A stretch of DNA of 23,466 nt from a virus: IMG/VR virus record IMGVR_UViG_3300020428_002533, positions 1-23,466 of that record. The stretch is one strand, 5' to 3'. How positions within the stretch are numbered: position 1 is the stretch's first letter; each line of letters starts with the position of its first letter. Shown here in pieces: positions 7,391-13,778 of the stretch. The notes beneath the pieces were generated by a model. It had not been told where the DNA came from, searched no databases, and saw only the letters and a list, made by a program, of their open reading frames with translations. The position numbers and the translations under genes were made by a program.

Positions 7391-7450
7391 ACTGTTCAGC
7401 GGGGAGTGCAAGGGGCACCCCCTGAACAACTAACGGAGTGTATTGATATG
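7365..7450 (+). promoter_or_regulatory. Promoter, inverted repeat and GGAGTGT start module
   Basis: TTGCGC (7365-7370), a 17-base spacer and TAGACT (7388-7393) form a moderate sigma-70-like promoter. An inverted repeat abuts the -10: GTTCAG, a bulged C, GGGG (7394-7404) pairs with CCCC-CTGAAC (7418-7427). Seven bases later comes GGAGTGT (7435-7441), then six bases, then ATG at 7448. The repeat could be an operator overlapping the transcription start or a 5' mRNA hairpin. It has no T-tract, so an ordinary terminator is less likely. Confidence 0.55.
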
Positions 7451-8311
7451 AGTGGATCGTTATTGACTTGGACCGGCACGCGGGAGGTTACCCGCGCTGA
7501 GCTGGAGGAGAATGAGGTGTGCGAGCGCATGGGGGCTCGTCACTTCCCGATTGAGAATTACAAGGCGTTCGACGCCATGAAGAAGAAGCTGGAGAGCTCC
7601 AACTTCGAGATCACGAAGAAAAAAATTGTAGTCAAGGGGGAGGGCCTACAGGACATGTGGGCTATGTTCTGGGTTCGGCATAAAAAGCTGGACCAGTTGA
7701 ATCAGATCCTCGACCCGGTTCATGCTGTTGATCACCAGATATTCGTCAGCCGTAGCACGCGCCAAAAGGCTACTGACGACGGCTTTGGGGGCATGAACAT
7801 GCACTGCTGCTCTAACGGGCAGATCAGCAACGCGAGCCTCCTCACCAGCAAAAAACAGACGACATTCTACGGATTAGAGGCGGCGTATGAGGAGGCTGTC
7901 TCCAAATACATTGGGCTCCAAGAAGGGGCGGTAAATCGCCTCAAGCAATCCTTCGATATCTCGCTTAGCGACCTGGACCGAAAGCTCTTGGTCTATCGAG
8001 AGGCTTTCCTCCCCACCAACCCCGAAGCGATCGCTGATGTGCTCGACAAGGACGGGAACGTGATCCGGAAGGGGCAAGCCCCTCGTTTCGCAGTCCCCGC
8101 CGCTTGGGGGCGTAAGGTCGAGGCAATCCTCGCCGACCCCCAGGGGGAGGACGTTGACGGGGATTCAATGGGACACCTCTACGGGGCGTGGAGTCGTCTC
8201 TGCCGGGAGGAGACCCCCACGCAAACGAACATTGCTCGCCTGCGCCACTTCGGCGGGCGCTACCTGGAGCGCTCCGAGGCGACGCTCAGGGAGGTGCAAG
8301 CGTGGAATTAG
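7448..8311 (+). CDS. Hypothetical protein, loosely DUF932-like
   Basis: The frame is open from 7406, but ATG at 7448 is preferred because it sits six bases after GGAGTGT and shares ATGAGTGGAT with the nested start at 6707. The product has 287 residues. Its middle (FVSRSTRQKATDDGFGGMNMHCCSNGQIS, then a helical stretch) recalls the strand-turn-CxN segment of DUF932 phage/plasmid proteins, whose role is poorly known. The resemblance is weak and I hold it loosely. There is no signal peptide or membrane segment. The position next to replication genes with its own promoter-like module suggests an early DNA-related function. Confidence 0.75.
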   Translation: MSGSLLTWTGTREVTRAELEENEVCERMGARHFPIENYKAFDAMKKKLESSNFEITKKKIVVKGEGLQDMWAMFWVRHKKLDQLNQILDPVHAVDHQIFVSRSTRQKATDDGFGGMNMHCCSNGQISNASLLTSKKQTTFYGLEAAYEEAVSKYIGLQEGAVNRLKQSFDISLSDLDRKLLVYREAFLPTNPEAIADVLDKDGNVIRKGQAPRFAVPAAWGRKVEAILADPQGEDVDGDSMGHLYGAWSRLCREETPTQTNIARLRHFGGRYLERSEATLREVQAWN

Positions 8312-8652
8312 TCTCAGACGACTTGGGCACCAAGGTCGCCTACGCGACGGGGAGCCTTGAGGTCCTAGTGGATCGCGCCTTGGATCGAATCTTCTGCTCG
8401 CTAGGCGGGGGCGCGGGCGAAGAACTCCTCGTTATCCTCGATACGATCCTTGAGGAACCCGAAGACGCCAAGCCTGCGAACTTCCGGCACGAGGCGTACT
8501 TGGAGCTTTTGAAGCTGGGGCTCCTCTGCACTGAGGGGGGCTACATAACCACCCGAAGTTTGATCGGCGTTAAGGAGCTGAAAAAGGCCGCGCTGAAGTC
8601 GCAGGTCTTAATGGAGCAAGTGAGGCTCGAAATGCGGCCCACCAAGGACTAG
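8302..8652 (+). CDS. Hypothetical protein (116 aa)
   Basis: I start this gene at GTG 8302, which has AGGGAGG seven bases upstream and overlaps the previous gene by 10 bases. An upstream ATG in the same frame (8188) would put 114 bases deep inside the preceding gene and is less likely. The product (MELVSDDLGTKVAYATGSLEVLVDRAL...) is mostly helical and acidic in the first part, more basic near the end (KELKKAALKSQVLM). A short helix-turn-helix-like region (LLKLGLLCTEGGYITTRSLIG) is visible, but no family is recognised. It is the last gene before a strong terminator. Confidence 0.65.
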   Translation: MELVSDDLGTKVAYATGSLEVLVDRALDRIFCSLGGGAGEELLVILDTILEEPEDAKPANFRHEAYLELLKLGLLCTEGGYITTRSLIGVKELKKAALKSQVLMEQVRLEMRPTKD

Positions 8653-8660
8653 CTACCCCT

Positions 8661-8690
8661 GGCCCTCGCCTAGTGCGGGGGCCTTTTTTT
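8661..8690 (+). terminator. Rho-independent terminator
   Basis: A 9-bp stem (GGCCCTCGC at 8661-8669 with GCGGGGGCC at 8675-8683, one T-G wobble) has the 5-base loop CTAGT and is followed by seven T residues (8684-8690). It lies nine bases after the stop of the 8302 gene and should end the primase-helicase transcript. Confidence 0.92.
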
Positions 8691-8712
8691 ATGTACGGAG
8701 AAAATTGTCGTT

Positions 8713-8964
8713 ATGAGAAATTACGGAGCGTGGCCTTTTCATATCCAGACGGGGCTCACCGAGCAGGAGCAGCAAAACCTACTAGATCTAGTGGCGGCGC
8801 TAAGCAATAGCCCTAAATATGGGGCTTTTCGGAATACCCGACCGGGGGCTATACGCTTCATGTGTAGGGTCGTAGCCCCTCAAGTCGTGGCGCAGCTCGA
8901 AGCCGATACGCTACGCCGGAGCGCTCCAGGCAGGGATATCCCCCTAGGCTTTTCGGGGCTCTAA
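8713..8964 (+). CDS. Hypothetical protein (83 aa)
   Basis: The ATG at 8713 is the first start after the terminator. The closest ribosome-like site (GGAG at 8697-8700) is 12 bases upstream, rather far, but the start is again ATGAG. The product is a small soluble protein with a predicted helix (LTEQEQQNLLDLVAALSN) and no recognisable family. Its TAA overlaps the ATG of the SNF2-like helicase by one base, so the two are probably translated together. It may be a helicase partner, but only the coupling supports that. Confidence 0.6.
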   Translation: MRNYGAWPFHIQTGLTEQEQQNLLDLVAALSNSPKYGAFRNTRPGAIRFMCRVVAPQVVAQLEADTLRRSAPGRDIPLGFSGL

Positions 8965-10781
8965 TGAGCGTAATGCAGAGGGAGAGGGCTCGAATCTTGG
9001 ACCTCCCTCGGCACGATGGCCCCACGCCAGCAGAGGCCGAGGAAATTCAAGAGAGATACTGCACGCCCGGGGCGGGGGGCTCACTCCTCCCCGGGCAGGT
9101 CTACGCTATGTGGGAATGGCAAGAGAGGCGCGAGCTGAGATCGGGGCTCCTCGTCTCCCTGGGCGTTGGCGAGGGCAAGAGCCTCGTAGCCATGTTGGTC
9201 GCTAGTGAGTGGCATCTTCAGTACAGCACTAACAGCATGATCCTCATTCCCGCGGCGCTTCACCGTCAGCTCTGGACTCAACATATCCCCTGGGCGCGAG
9301 AGCGCTTCGCTGTCACCTGCCCGGTCGTCGCCATGGGGGGCAAACCAAAAAAAGTACGAGCTGCGCTCGCGAAAGGGGCTCGGGGGTGTTTCCTCATGCC
9401 CTATTCGCTGCTGAGTCAGCCTGACGGTAGGGATCTTCTGGAATGGATCGACCCCGATCTAGTGATCGCGGACGAGGCTCATTTGCTTCGCTCGGGGACT
9501 AGCGCTAGGACGCGGCGCTTCTGGGATTGGGCGAGGGCGAGGGACCGTCCCCCGGTGGGGGTCGCTATGTCGGGGACGCTCACCACGCGAAGCCTGCTCG
9601 ACTACTGGGAGCTAGGGAAATGGGCGCTGGGTGAGGACGTGCCCTACCCCCGGCATATCAGAGGCGCTGAGATATGGGCGAGCGCCCTAGATAGCGACCG
9701 TAGCCGTTGGATCCCCCACCAAGCCGCTAGAGAAATGAGGGGCTTGTTGCCTTGGGCTCAGGTCCAGAAGGGCCCGGGGAGGATTCAGCGAGAGGCAATT
9801 CAGCGAGCATACGCCGTGAGGCTCCGCTCCGCGCCTGGCTATGTGCCCCCGGGCGAAGGCTCGATCCCCACGGGGCTGGTGATCTCGAACCGAGAGGTCC
9901 CCGATCCTCCTTCTGAGCTGCTGGGCATGATTCGCGAGATCGAGGAGGACTGGATAGACCCTGACGGGGACGCTATTACCACTGCACTACAGAAGCACGC
10001 GAGGATCATGGAGCTCAGCGCTGGGATCTACCTCCGGCGAGTGTGGCCGGATCGCCCTGGCGTAGCTCAAGCTCGGGCCGCGTGGGAAGCCGAGCAAGAA
10101 TGGCTCAAGGCTCATGGTAGATGGGTAAGGAGTCGCCGGGTGCTGCCTAGAGGTCTCGATACCCCTGGAACAGCCCACGCCGCTATGGAGGAGGGCCGCG
10201 GGGGGCTCCCTGAGGATATCGAAGAGCTGTGGTGGCAGTGGCAAGAAGCGCAGCGGGCAGTCCCCGAAGGTGCCCCGGGGAGGGAAATAGAGGTCGTGAG
10301 GGTCAGCCCCTATAAGGTGGACGCTGCGGTCAAATGGCTCAGCGGGCGCGCTGGGATCATTTGGGTCTGGCATACCGCGCTAGGGGATTGGGTAGAGGAG
10401 CGACTTCGGGAGACAGACGTGCCGGTGCTTCGGAAGGCCGCCGGGGATACGTGGCTTCGAGGCGACGGGAGCCATAAATACGCGGTCGTAGCGAGTATCA
10501 GCGCCCACGGGACGGGTCGCGACCTACAGGACCACGGGAGGCAGTTCGTCATGCAGTGGCCCCGCTCGGGGCAGGTCATGGAGCAGCTACTAGGGCGCGT
10601 GCATAGGACGGGGCAAGAGAGAGACACGCTAGAGGTGAGGACTTGCCTGTCTACGGGGAGTGAAATAGCTTTGGCGCGGGACTGTTACCGGGATACAATG
10701 TATTCAGCGCGGACCATGGGGGGCTCGCGCAAACTTTTGCTGGCGGACTACGATCCGCCTTTGTTCACGTCAGAGAGGTAA
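8964..10781 (+). CDS. SNF2-like superfamily 2 helicase/translocase
   Basis: This 605-residue ATPase carries the superfamily 2 motifs in order: motif I LGVGEGKS (Lys72, Ser73), motif II DEAH (170-173), motif III SGT (203-205) and motif VI QLLGRVHRTGQ (541-551), the last strongly SNF2-like. Between the two RecA-like lobes lies a tryptophan- and arginine-rich insertion (about residues 360-430). Phage SNF2-like enzymes are thought to translocate on or remodel duplex DNA during replication or recombination. It is translationally coupled to the small 8713 gene and followed by a probable ssDNA-binding-type gene. No separate ring helicase was found besides the primase-helicase. Confidence 0.9.
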   Translation: MSVMQRERARILDLPRHDGPTPAEAEEIQERYCTPGAGGSLLPGQVYAMWEWQERRELRSGLLVSLGVGEGKSLVAMLVASEWHLQYSTNSMILIPAALHRQLWTQHIPWARERFAVTCPVVAMGGKPKKVRAALAKGARGCFLMPYSLLSQPDGRDLLEWIDPDLVIADEAHLLRSGTSARTRRFWDWARARDRPPVGVAMSGTLTTRSLLDYWELGKWALGEDVPYPRHIRGAEIWASALDSDRSRWIPHQAAREMRGLLPWAQVQKGPGRIQREAIQRAYAVRLRSAPGYVPPGEGSIPTGLVISNREVPDPPSELLGMIREIEEDWIDPDGDAITTALQKHARIMELSAGIYLRRVWPDRPGVAQARAAWEAEQEWLKAHGRWVRSRRVLPRGLDTPGTAHAAMEEGRGGLPEDIEELWWQWQEAQRAVPEGAPGREIEVVRVSPYKVDAAVKWLSGRAGIIWVWHTALGDWVEERLRETDVPVLRKAAGDTWLRGDGSHKYAVVASISAHGTGRDLQDHGRQFVMQWPRSGQVMEQLLGRVHRTGQERDTLEVRTCLSTGSEIALARDCYRDTMYSARTMGGSRKLLLADYDPPLFTSER

Positions 10782-10789
10782 GTGGTAAA

Positions 10790-11359
10790 ATGGGAAGAAG
10801 TAAAAAAACGGTAGCGGTGGAGGCTGATCCCACTGAGGCGCTTGACGAGGCGATCCTCAAGGGAATGTTTGAGGCAATGCCCAAGAGGGTGAGCCGGAAG
10901 GTGCTCGCTGAGAAGGACCTCACGGCGGGGGATTACATTCTCCAGATCACAGGCCGGGCGGTTGTCCCTAAGCTGGAGCCCAATGTTCCCCGCCTAGGGC
11001 CTAGTTACCAGAAGTTTGGGTTAAGGGTGCTTGAGGTCGTGGACGGGAACGAGGAGAGCCTCCAGGCGGGGGACGAGACCTTTAGCATGTGGTCTAACGT
11101 CCCCAAGCAACTGGGGTTCTTCTACGATCATATCCAAGCGCTGGCGCTTTACGCCCTGGGGTACGATCAGGAGAAGTGCGCGGGGGCGGATTGGGCCAAG
11201 CTGCTGCAAGCAGGAGTATTCGACGGGGCGATCTTCCGGGGGGCCGCGGCGCGAAGCTGGACCAACAGCAAGGGTCAGGTCCGTTTCAACCTGGATGTCG
11301 TCAAGGTGAAGGTGGATCCCGAAGAGCTTAGCCCTGAGGCGAAGCGTTACGTCATGTAA
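10790..11359 (+). CDS. Putative ssDNA-binding-type replication protein
   Basis: The 189-residue product starts nine bases after the SNF2 stop. After a charged N-terminus (GRSKKTVAVEADPTEA...) it has a beta-rich core (LTAGDYILQITGRAVVPKL..., FGLRVLEVVDG, DETFSMWSNV) and a helical segment, then a final strand (QVRFNLDVVKVKVD). The 'aGdY...I...' opening and two-part beta layout resemble phage OB-fold or DUF669-type proteins found next to replication enzymes. This is a fold-level impression supported by context; I see no diagnostic motif. The gene is followed by a terminator and the repeat-rich region. Confidence 0.5.
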   Translation: MGRSKKTVAVEADPTEALDEAILKGMFEAMPKRVSRKVLAEKDLTAGDYILQITGRAVVPKLEPNVPRLGPSYQKFGLRVLEVVDGNEESLQAGDETFSMWSNVPKQLGFFYDHIQALALYALGYDQEKCAGADWAKLLQAGVFDGAIFRGAAARSWTNSKGQVRFNLDVVKVKVDPEELSPEAKRYVM

Positions 11360-11388
11360 CACCTGAGGGTGGAGAATAATTTCGCGAG

Positions 11389-11432
11389 CGGAGAAAAATA
11401 TTCTTCTCCGGGGGGCCTATTAGGCCCCTTTT
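11389..11432 (+). terminator. Double hairpin with terminator
   Basis: The first hairpin pairs CGGAGAA (11389-11395) with TTCTCCG (11404-11410). The second pairs GGGGCC (11412-11417) with GGCCCC (11423-11428) around TATTA and is followed by TTTT and then more T after CTCG. The second has the form of a rho-independent terminator for the SNF2/ssDNA-binding transcript. Confidence 0.75.
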
Positions 11433-11447
11433 CTCGTTTTTAGGGGG

Positions 11448-11578
11448 AAAAATAGGGAAAAGTCGCTGAGAAATAGGGGCTTATTTGCTTATTTAAGGAA
11501 ATAAGGGCTTATTTTTGGGGGACTTTTCCTTATTTTTGGAGACTTTTCCCTTATTTTCTGGGCGATTTGGGCTTATTT
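11448..11578. repeat. Helically phased CTTATTT iterons with inverted copies
   Basis: CTTATTT occurs at 11480, 11488, 11508, 11529, 11550 and 11572. The last five are 20, 21, 21 and 22 bases apart, about two helical turns. Inverted forms appear at 11450 and 11471 (AAATAGG, 21 apart) and 11499 (AAATAAG). ACTTTTCCCT (11542) has an exact inverted copy at 11454-11463 and a near copy at 11522. This spacing suits side-by-side binding of an initiator or regulator on one DNA face. Confidence 0.8.
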
Positions 11579-11699
11579 GGGGCCGCGGAGAAAAATCGGG
11601 CTCGAATTGCCACCACCTAAAAAAATTATTCTCCGCCTAAGAGTAGATACGCTAGGAGGTTACCGGAAATCCATATATTTTAGTCAAAAACCTACATCA

Positions 11700-11713
11700 T
11701 GTGCGCGCGCACA
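11700..11713. repeat. Perfect 14-bp alternating purine-pyrimidine palindrome
   Basis: TGTGCGCGCGCACA is self-complementary and alternates purine and pyrimidine throughout, the classic Z-DNA-prone composition. A GC-only stretch (CGCGGGCGGGCGCGC) follows. Function is unknown; it may be a structural element or a protein site in the candidate origin. Confidence 0.7.
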
Positions 11714-11815
11714 CGCGGGCGGGCGCGCAAGGCTAAATATTTTTCTCCGGTGGCAGCAGCGGATTTTGGGGCGGGGTAGGTCTCACTCGCGGTGTTACAG
11801 GAAGAGACACCCTCA

Positions 11816-11867
11816 GCGGTGAGGCGAGGAGGCGAGGAGGCGAGGCGGCGCGGTGAGGCGAGGAGGC
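11816..11867. repeat. Purine-rich tandem repeats
   Basis: An 18-base string (GCGGTGAGGCGAGGAGGC) occurs at 11816-11833 and 11850-11867. Between and within the copies the 8-base unit GGCGAGGA/C is repeated in tandem at 11823, 11831 and 11839. The strand is nearly all G and A with scattered C. CCCTCAGCGG is also repeated at 11810 and 11892. Confidence 0.8.
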
Positions 11868-11914
11868 CAGGGGAGGTTTCGGGTCAGCCACCCCTCAGCG
11901 GCTTTTGCTTCGGA

Positions 11915-11952
11915 GGGGGCCCGGGGGAGGGCGCTAGGGGCTGGGGCGGGGG
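11915..11952 (+). other. Potential G-quadruplex motif
   Basis: Six runs of three to five G (11915-11919, 11923-11927, 11929-11931, 11937-11940, 11943-11946, 11948-11952) lie within 38 bases, separated by one to five bases. This satisfies the usual G-quadruplex pattern several times over. It lies about 50 bases before the candidate promoter of the 12050 gene. Confidence 0.7.
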
Positions 11953-12001
11953 CTATTACTTCTTGTGTTTTTTTGTTGCTTAAAGCGCTCGCTTCGTGCT
12001 C

Positions 12002-12052
12002 TGCTATAGGCTCGGGGGAATTCGCCCTCGTTAATTAGGAGTGTGTTTTATG
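12002..12052 (+). promoter_or_regulatory. Extended -10 promoter, hairpin and GGAGTGT start module
   Basis: TGCTATAGG (12002-12010) resembles an extended -10 element; no good -35 is seen. It is followed by CGGGGG (12013-12018), the loop AATTCG and CCCTCG (12025-12030), a 6-bp stem with one wobble. Seven bases later comes GGAGTGT (12038-12044), then five bases and ATG at 12050. It should drive the four-gene operon to 13390. Confidence 0.5.
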
Positions 12053-12445
12053 AGAAGGAAGCTATCAGGGCCGCGACTTCAGGCGGCCTGGGAGGCGTTT
12101 GTAAGAGCGTTTGAGTGTTGCCCTGAATATGAATGGGAGATTGAACGCATACTGAAGGACGCCCGGCGGCGCTTTAAGGGGCCTGGGGGGCTCCGAGAGG
12201 CAAAGGGGCGCATCATGGAGGATTTTATAGAAGCCTTCGACGCCCCAGAAGAGGTCAAGGTTTCAGCGCTGTTTAATGCGTTCTGGTCTTGTCGCTCTCG
12301 CATAATGGGGGTCCACGCTTCCGAGAGGTTCGACAGGTTACGCGGTGTGTTTTCCCCCCCGACTTGGCTTTGCCAGGCAGAGAGGGACCTAGCCACGGTG
12401 CGCGGAGTTGTCAGGGATTTTAGAGCGCATGAGGTGAGATCGTGA
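12050..12445 (+). CDS. Hypothetical early protein (131 aa)
   Basis: The frame is open from GTG 12041, but that codon lies inside the ribosome-site string; ATG 12050, five bases after GGAGTGT, is the better start. The product is helical and basic at the start (MRRKLSGPRLQAAWEAFVRAF), with three cysteines scattered and no CxxC pair. No family is recognised. It leads a four-gene operon of small proteins joined by ATGA/GTGA overlaps, sitting between the candidate origin and a strong terminator. Phage genes in such positions are often host-takeover or regulatory factors, but nothing in this sequence shows a specific role. Confidence 0.7.
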   Translation: MRRKLSGPRLQAAWEAFVRAFECCPEYEWEIERILKDARRRFKGPGGLREAKGRIMEDFIEAFDAPEEVKVSALFNAFWSCRSRIMGVHASERFDRLRGVFSPPTWLCQAERDLATVRGVVRDFRAHEVRS

Positions 12446-12816
12446 GGGAGACCACGACCAAAGAGGGGAACAAGATCACCAGGTATGGGGTGTATGAGAC
12501 CCCCGCTCAGAACAGGTATTCATTCGACTTTAACGGGGGGAAGCTGTTTCCCTGGTTTGGTCTCCCCTCGGAAGGATGGGAACAATACGATACAGACCAA
12601 GACGCCAGCTACTTTGGGGTGTGGGTCAATCGAGGGGCTAGGGCCACGGTTACTTACGCCGAGGGTGATGTGAGCGTTGTGCGGTGCGCAACGGGTGAGG
12701 AATTCACGCGGGAGCTTAAGAGCATGTCCGATTTCTACGGGGACCCGCCCCCGGCTTTTGTGACTATTGACGACGAAGGGAACGCCACCGCCCACATTCT
12801 CCCGAGGCCAGAATGA
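12442..12816 (+). CDS. Hypothetical protein (124 aa)
   Basis: The GTG at 12442 overlaps the preceding stop as GTGA and has GAGGTGAG about five bases upstream, so translation is probably coupled. The 124-residue product is rich in aromatic residues (YGVYETPAQNRYSFDFNGGKLFPWFG, YFGVWVNRG), likely beta-rich, with an acidic C-terminal half (FVTIDDEGNATAHILPRPE). No signal peptide or membrane segment is visible and I do not recognise a family. Confidence 0.65.
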   Translation: MRETTTKEGNKITRYGVYETPAQNRYSFDFNGGKLFPWFGLPSEGWEQYDTDQDASYFGVWVNRGARATVTYAEGDVSVVRCATGEEFTRELKSMSDFYGDPPPAFVTIDDEGNATAHILPRPE

Positions 12817-13106
12817 GCCGCGCCGAACTTCGACAAGCCCTCGCATCCTGTGTCTGGGCTCAGGAGGACGCCCGCGCCGCGGGGGTTGCCGCCTTCGGCA
12901 TCGGCAACCTAGAAGGGGTCGCCAAGTATGCGGCCCAGCTCGGGAGCTACCGCGCCGCGGCCTATGATCTCGCGGGGGGGATCGAGGGGGCGGGGTTCCC
13001 TTGGAGGACCACACCTAGTTACATGGCGAAATGGTACCGCCACCGCCACCAGGTAGGCAAGCGCGCCGCGCGCGCCTTAGCTAAGTGGAAAGGGGGCGCG
13101 CTATGA
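12813..13106 (+). CDS. Hypothetical alanine-rich protein (97 aa)
   Basis: ATG at 12813 overlaps the previous stop as ATGA. The product is alanine- and arginine-rich and probably all helical (AELRQALASCVWAQEDARAAGVAAF, YAAQLGSYRAAAYDLAGG), ending in a basic segment (YRHRHQVGKRAARALAKWKGG) that could bind nucleic acid. No known family is recognised. It is the third gene of the small-protein operon. Confidence 0.65.
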   Translation: MSRAELRQALASCVWAQEDARAAGVAAFGIGNLEGVAKYAAQLGSYRAAAYDLAGGIEGAGFPWRTTPSYMAKWYRHRHQVGKRAARALAKWKGGAL

Positions 13107-13390
13107 CCGGCGAAGATTCCCCCCCGCCCTTCTTCGTTCTCACCCTGGACGAAGACGAGCTGCGCGCCGCGGAGTTTGCGCGGGGCTATGGATGGGGCTC
13201 TGCTATCGCGGGGCTTGACTCGGGAGCTAACGAGCTGAACGAAGACGAAGCGCGCGCCATCGCGGCGGCGATCGACTCCGACATGGAAGGGGGACATGAC
13301 GCTTTCCCCTGCCTCGATTTCGGCTCCAGGGTGGGCAGTGACTTAGCCGACAAGCTGATGAAGCTCTGGAGACTGGTGAACGAGGACTGA
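13103..13390 (+). CDS. Hypothetical acidic protein (95 aa)
   Basis: ATG at 13103 overlaps the preceding stop as ATGA and follows AAGGGGG by about five bases. A same-frame start at 13085 would sit further inside the upstream gene and is less likely. The product is strongly acidic (LTLDEDELRAAEFARGYGWG, ANELNEDEARAIAAAIDSDMEGG) and helical, contrasting with the basic tail of the upstream protein. Small acidic phage proteins can act as DNA mimics or inhibitors, but that is speculation. It ends 29 bases before a strong terminator. Confidence 0.65.
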   Translation: MTGEDSPPPFFVLTLDEDELRAAEFARGYGWGSAIAGLDSGANELNEDEARAIAAAIDSDMEGGHDAFPCLDFGSRVGSDLADKLMKLWRLVNED

Positions 13391-13419
13391 GGCGCCCTTA
13401 GAAGCCCTCTAATCGAATC

Positions 13420-13455
13420 AGAGCCCCGGGACGCATGACCCGGGGCTCTTTTTTT
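13420..13455 (+). terminator. Strong rho-independent terminator
   Basis: A perfect 11-bp stem, AGAGCCCCGGG (13420-13430) with CCCGGGGCTCT (13439-13449), encloses an 8-base loop and runs into seven T (13449-13455). It should end the operon that starts at 12050. Confidence 0.93.
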
Positions 13456-13468
13456 GTGCAAGCTCAGG

Positions 13469-13558
13469 CGGGCTCTCAGGAGCCCGTACATAGAACGAGC
13501 CCCGGCCTTGAGACCGGGGCTCGTTTGGGGGTGGGGGCTCTACTCGGATTCGAGAGCC
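13469..13558. repeat. Cluster of related GAGCC hairpins
   Basis: Three further stems share GAGCC arms with the terminator before them: CGGGCTC/GAGCCCG (13469-13486, 4-base loop), AACGAGCCCCGG/CCGGGGCTCGTT (13494-13525, 12 bp, 8-base loop) and GGCTCT/AGAGCC (13536-13558). None has a long T-tract. They lie between converging genes and may act as back-up terminators in both directions. Confidence 0.75.
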
Positions 13559-13574
13559 GCTTCCTCAACGGCGC

Positions 13575-13778
13575 TCATGATGTCGCCCTGTAGTGAGGCG
13601 ACCCCAGGACAACGGGAGCATCCCAGTAGTATTTGAAGCCCGCGCCGCTGTAGGCAGCAACAGCGCGCTCTGGCCTTCGCCCGCTCGCTCGGTCCTCAAT
13701 GAACTCCAGACGCCCCGCGCGGGTGTCCAGCTCGAATCCTTGCGCCCTCTGGCGCTCTTGCTCGTGTTCCCAATTCAC
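13575..13778 (-). CDS. Hypothetical small protein, convergent gene (67 aa)
   Basis: The GTG at 13778 lies five bases after GGAGTGT (minus strand 13790-13784), the same start string as the polymerase and primase-helicase, which is the main reason to call this gene. The product begins NWEHEQERQRAQGFELDTRAG and is charged and helical, then becomes more aromatic (GFKYYWDAP). It ends with TGA at 13577-13575. One base out of frame the sequence stays open to 13540 and reads like a normal acidic C-terminus (LQGDIMSAVEEAALESE), so the end may be affected by a frameshift in a GGGG run. No family is recognised. Confidence 0.6.
   Translation of the reverse strand: MNWEHEQERQRAQGFELDTRAGRLEFIEDRASGRRPERAVAAYSGAGFKYYWDAPVVLGSPHYRATS

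Larger units (their letters stand above)
11360..12049. other. Repeat-rich non-coding region, candidate replication origin
   Basis: About 690 bases carry no convincing gene; the short frames here have odd composition and lack ribosome sites. In order it holds two hairpins (one a terminator), an AT-rich iteron-like block (11448-11578), dispersed copies of GGAGAAAAAT in both orientations (11371, 11390, 11587 forward; about 11627 and 11740 reverse), a Z-DNA-type palindrome, a purine-rich tandem block, a G-quadruplex motif and a promoter-like start module. An AT-rich block of phased repeats beside replication genes is typical of an origin, which I infer here. Confidence 0.55.

Noticed and set aside
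11577-11983. Short plus-strand frames (81 and 63 residues) in the origin candidate
   Set aside because: They lack ribosome sites and have low-complexity Arg/Gly-rich or hydrophobic tails produced by repeats and G-runs.
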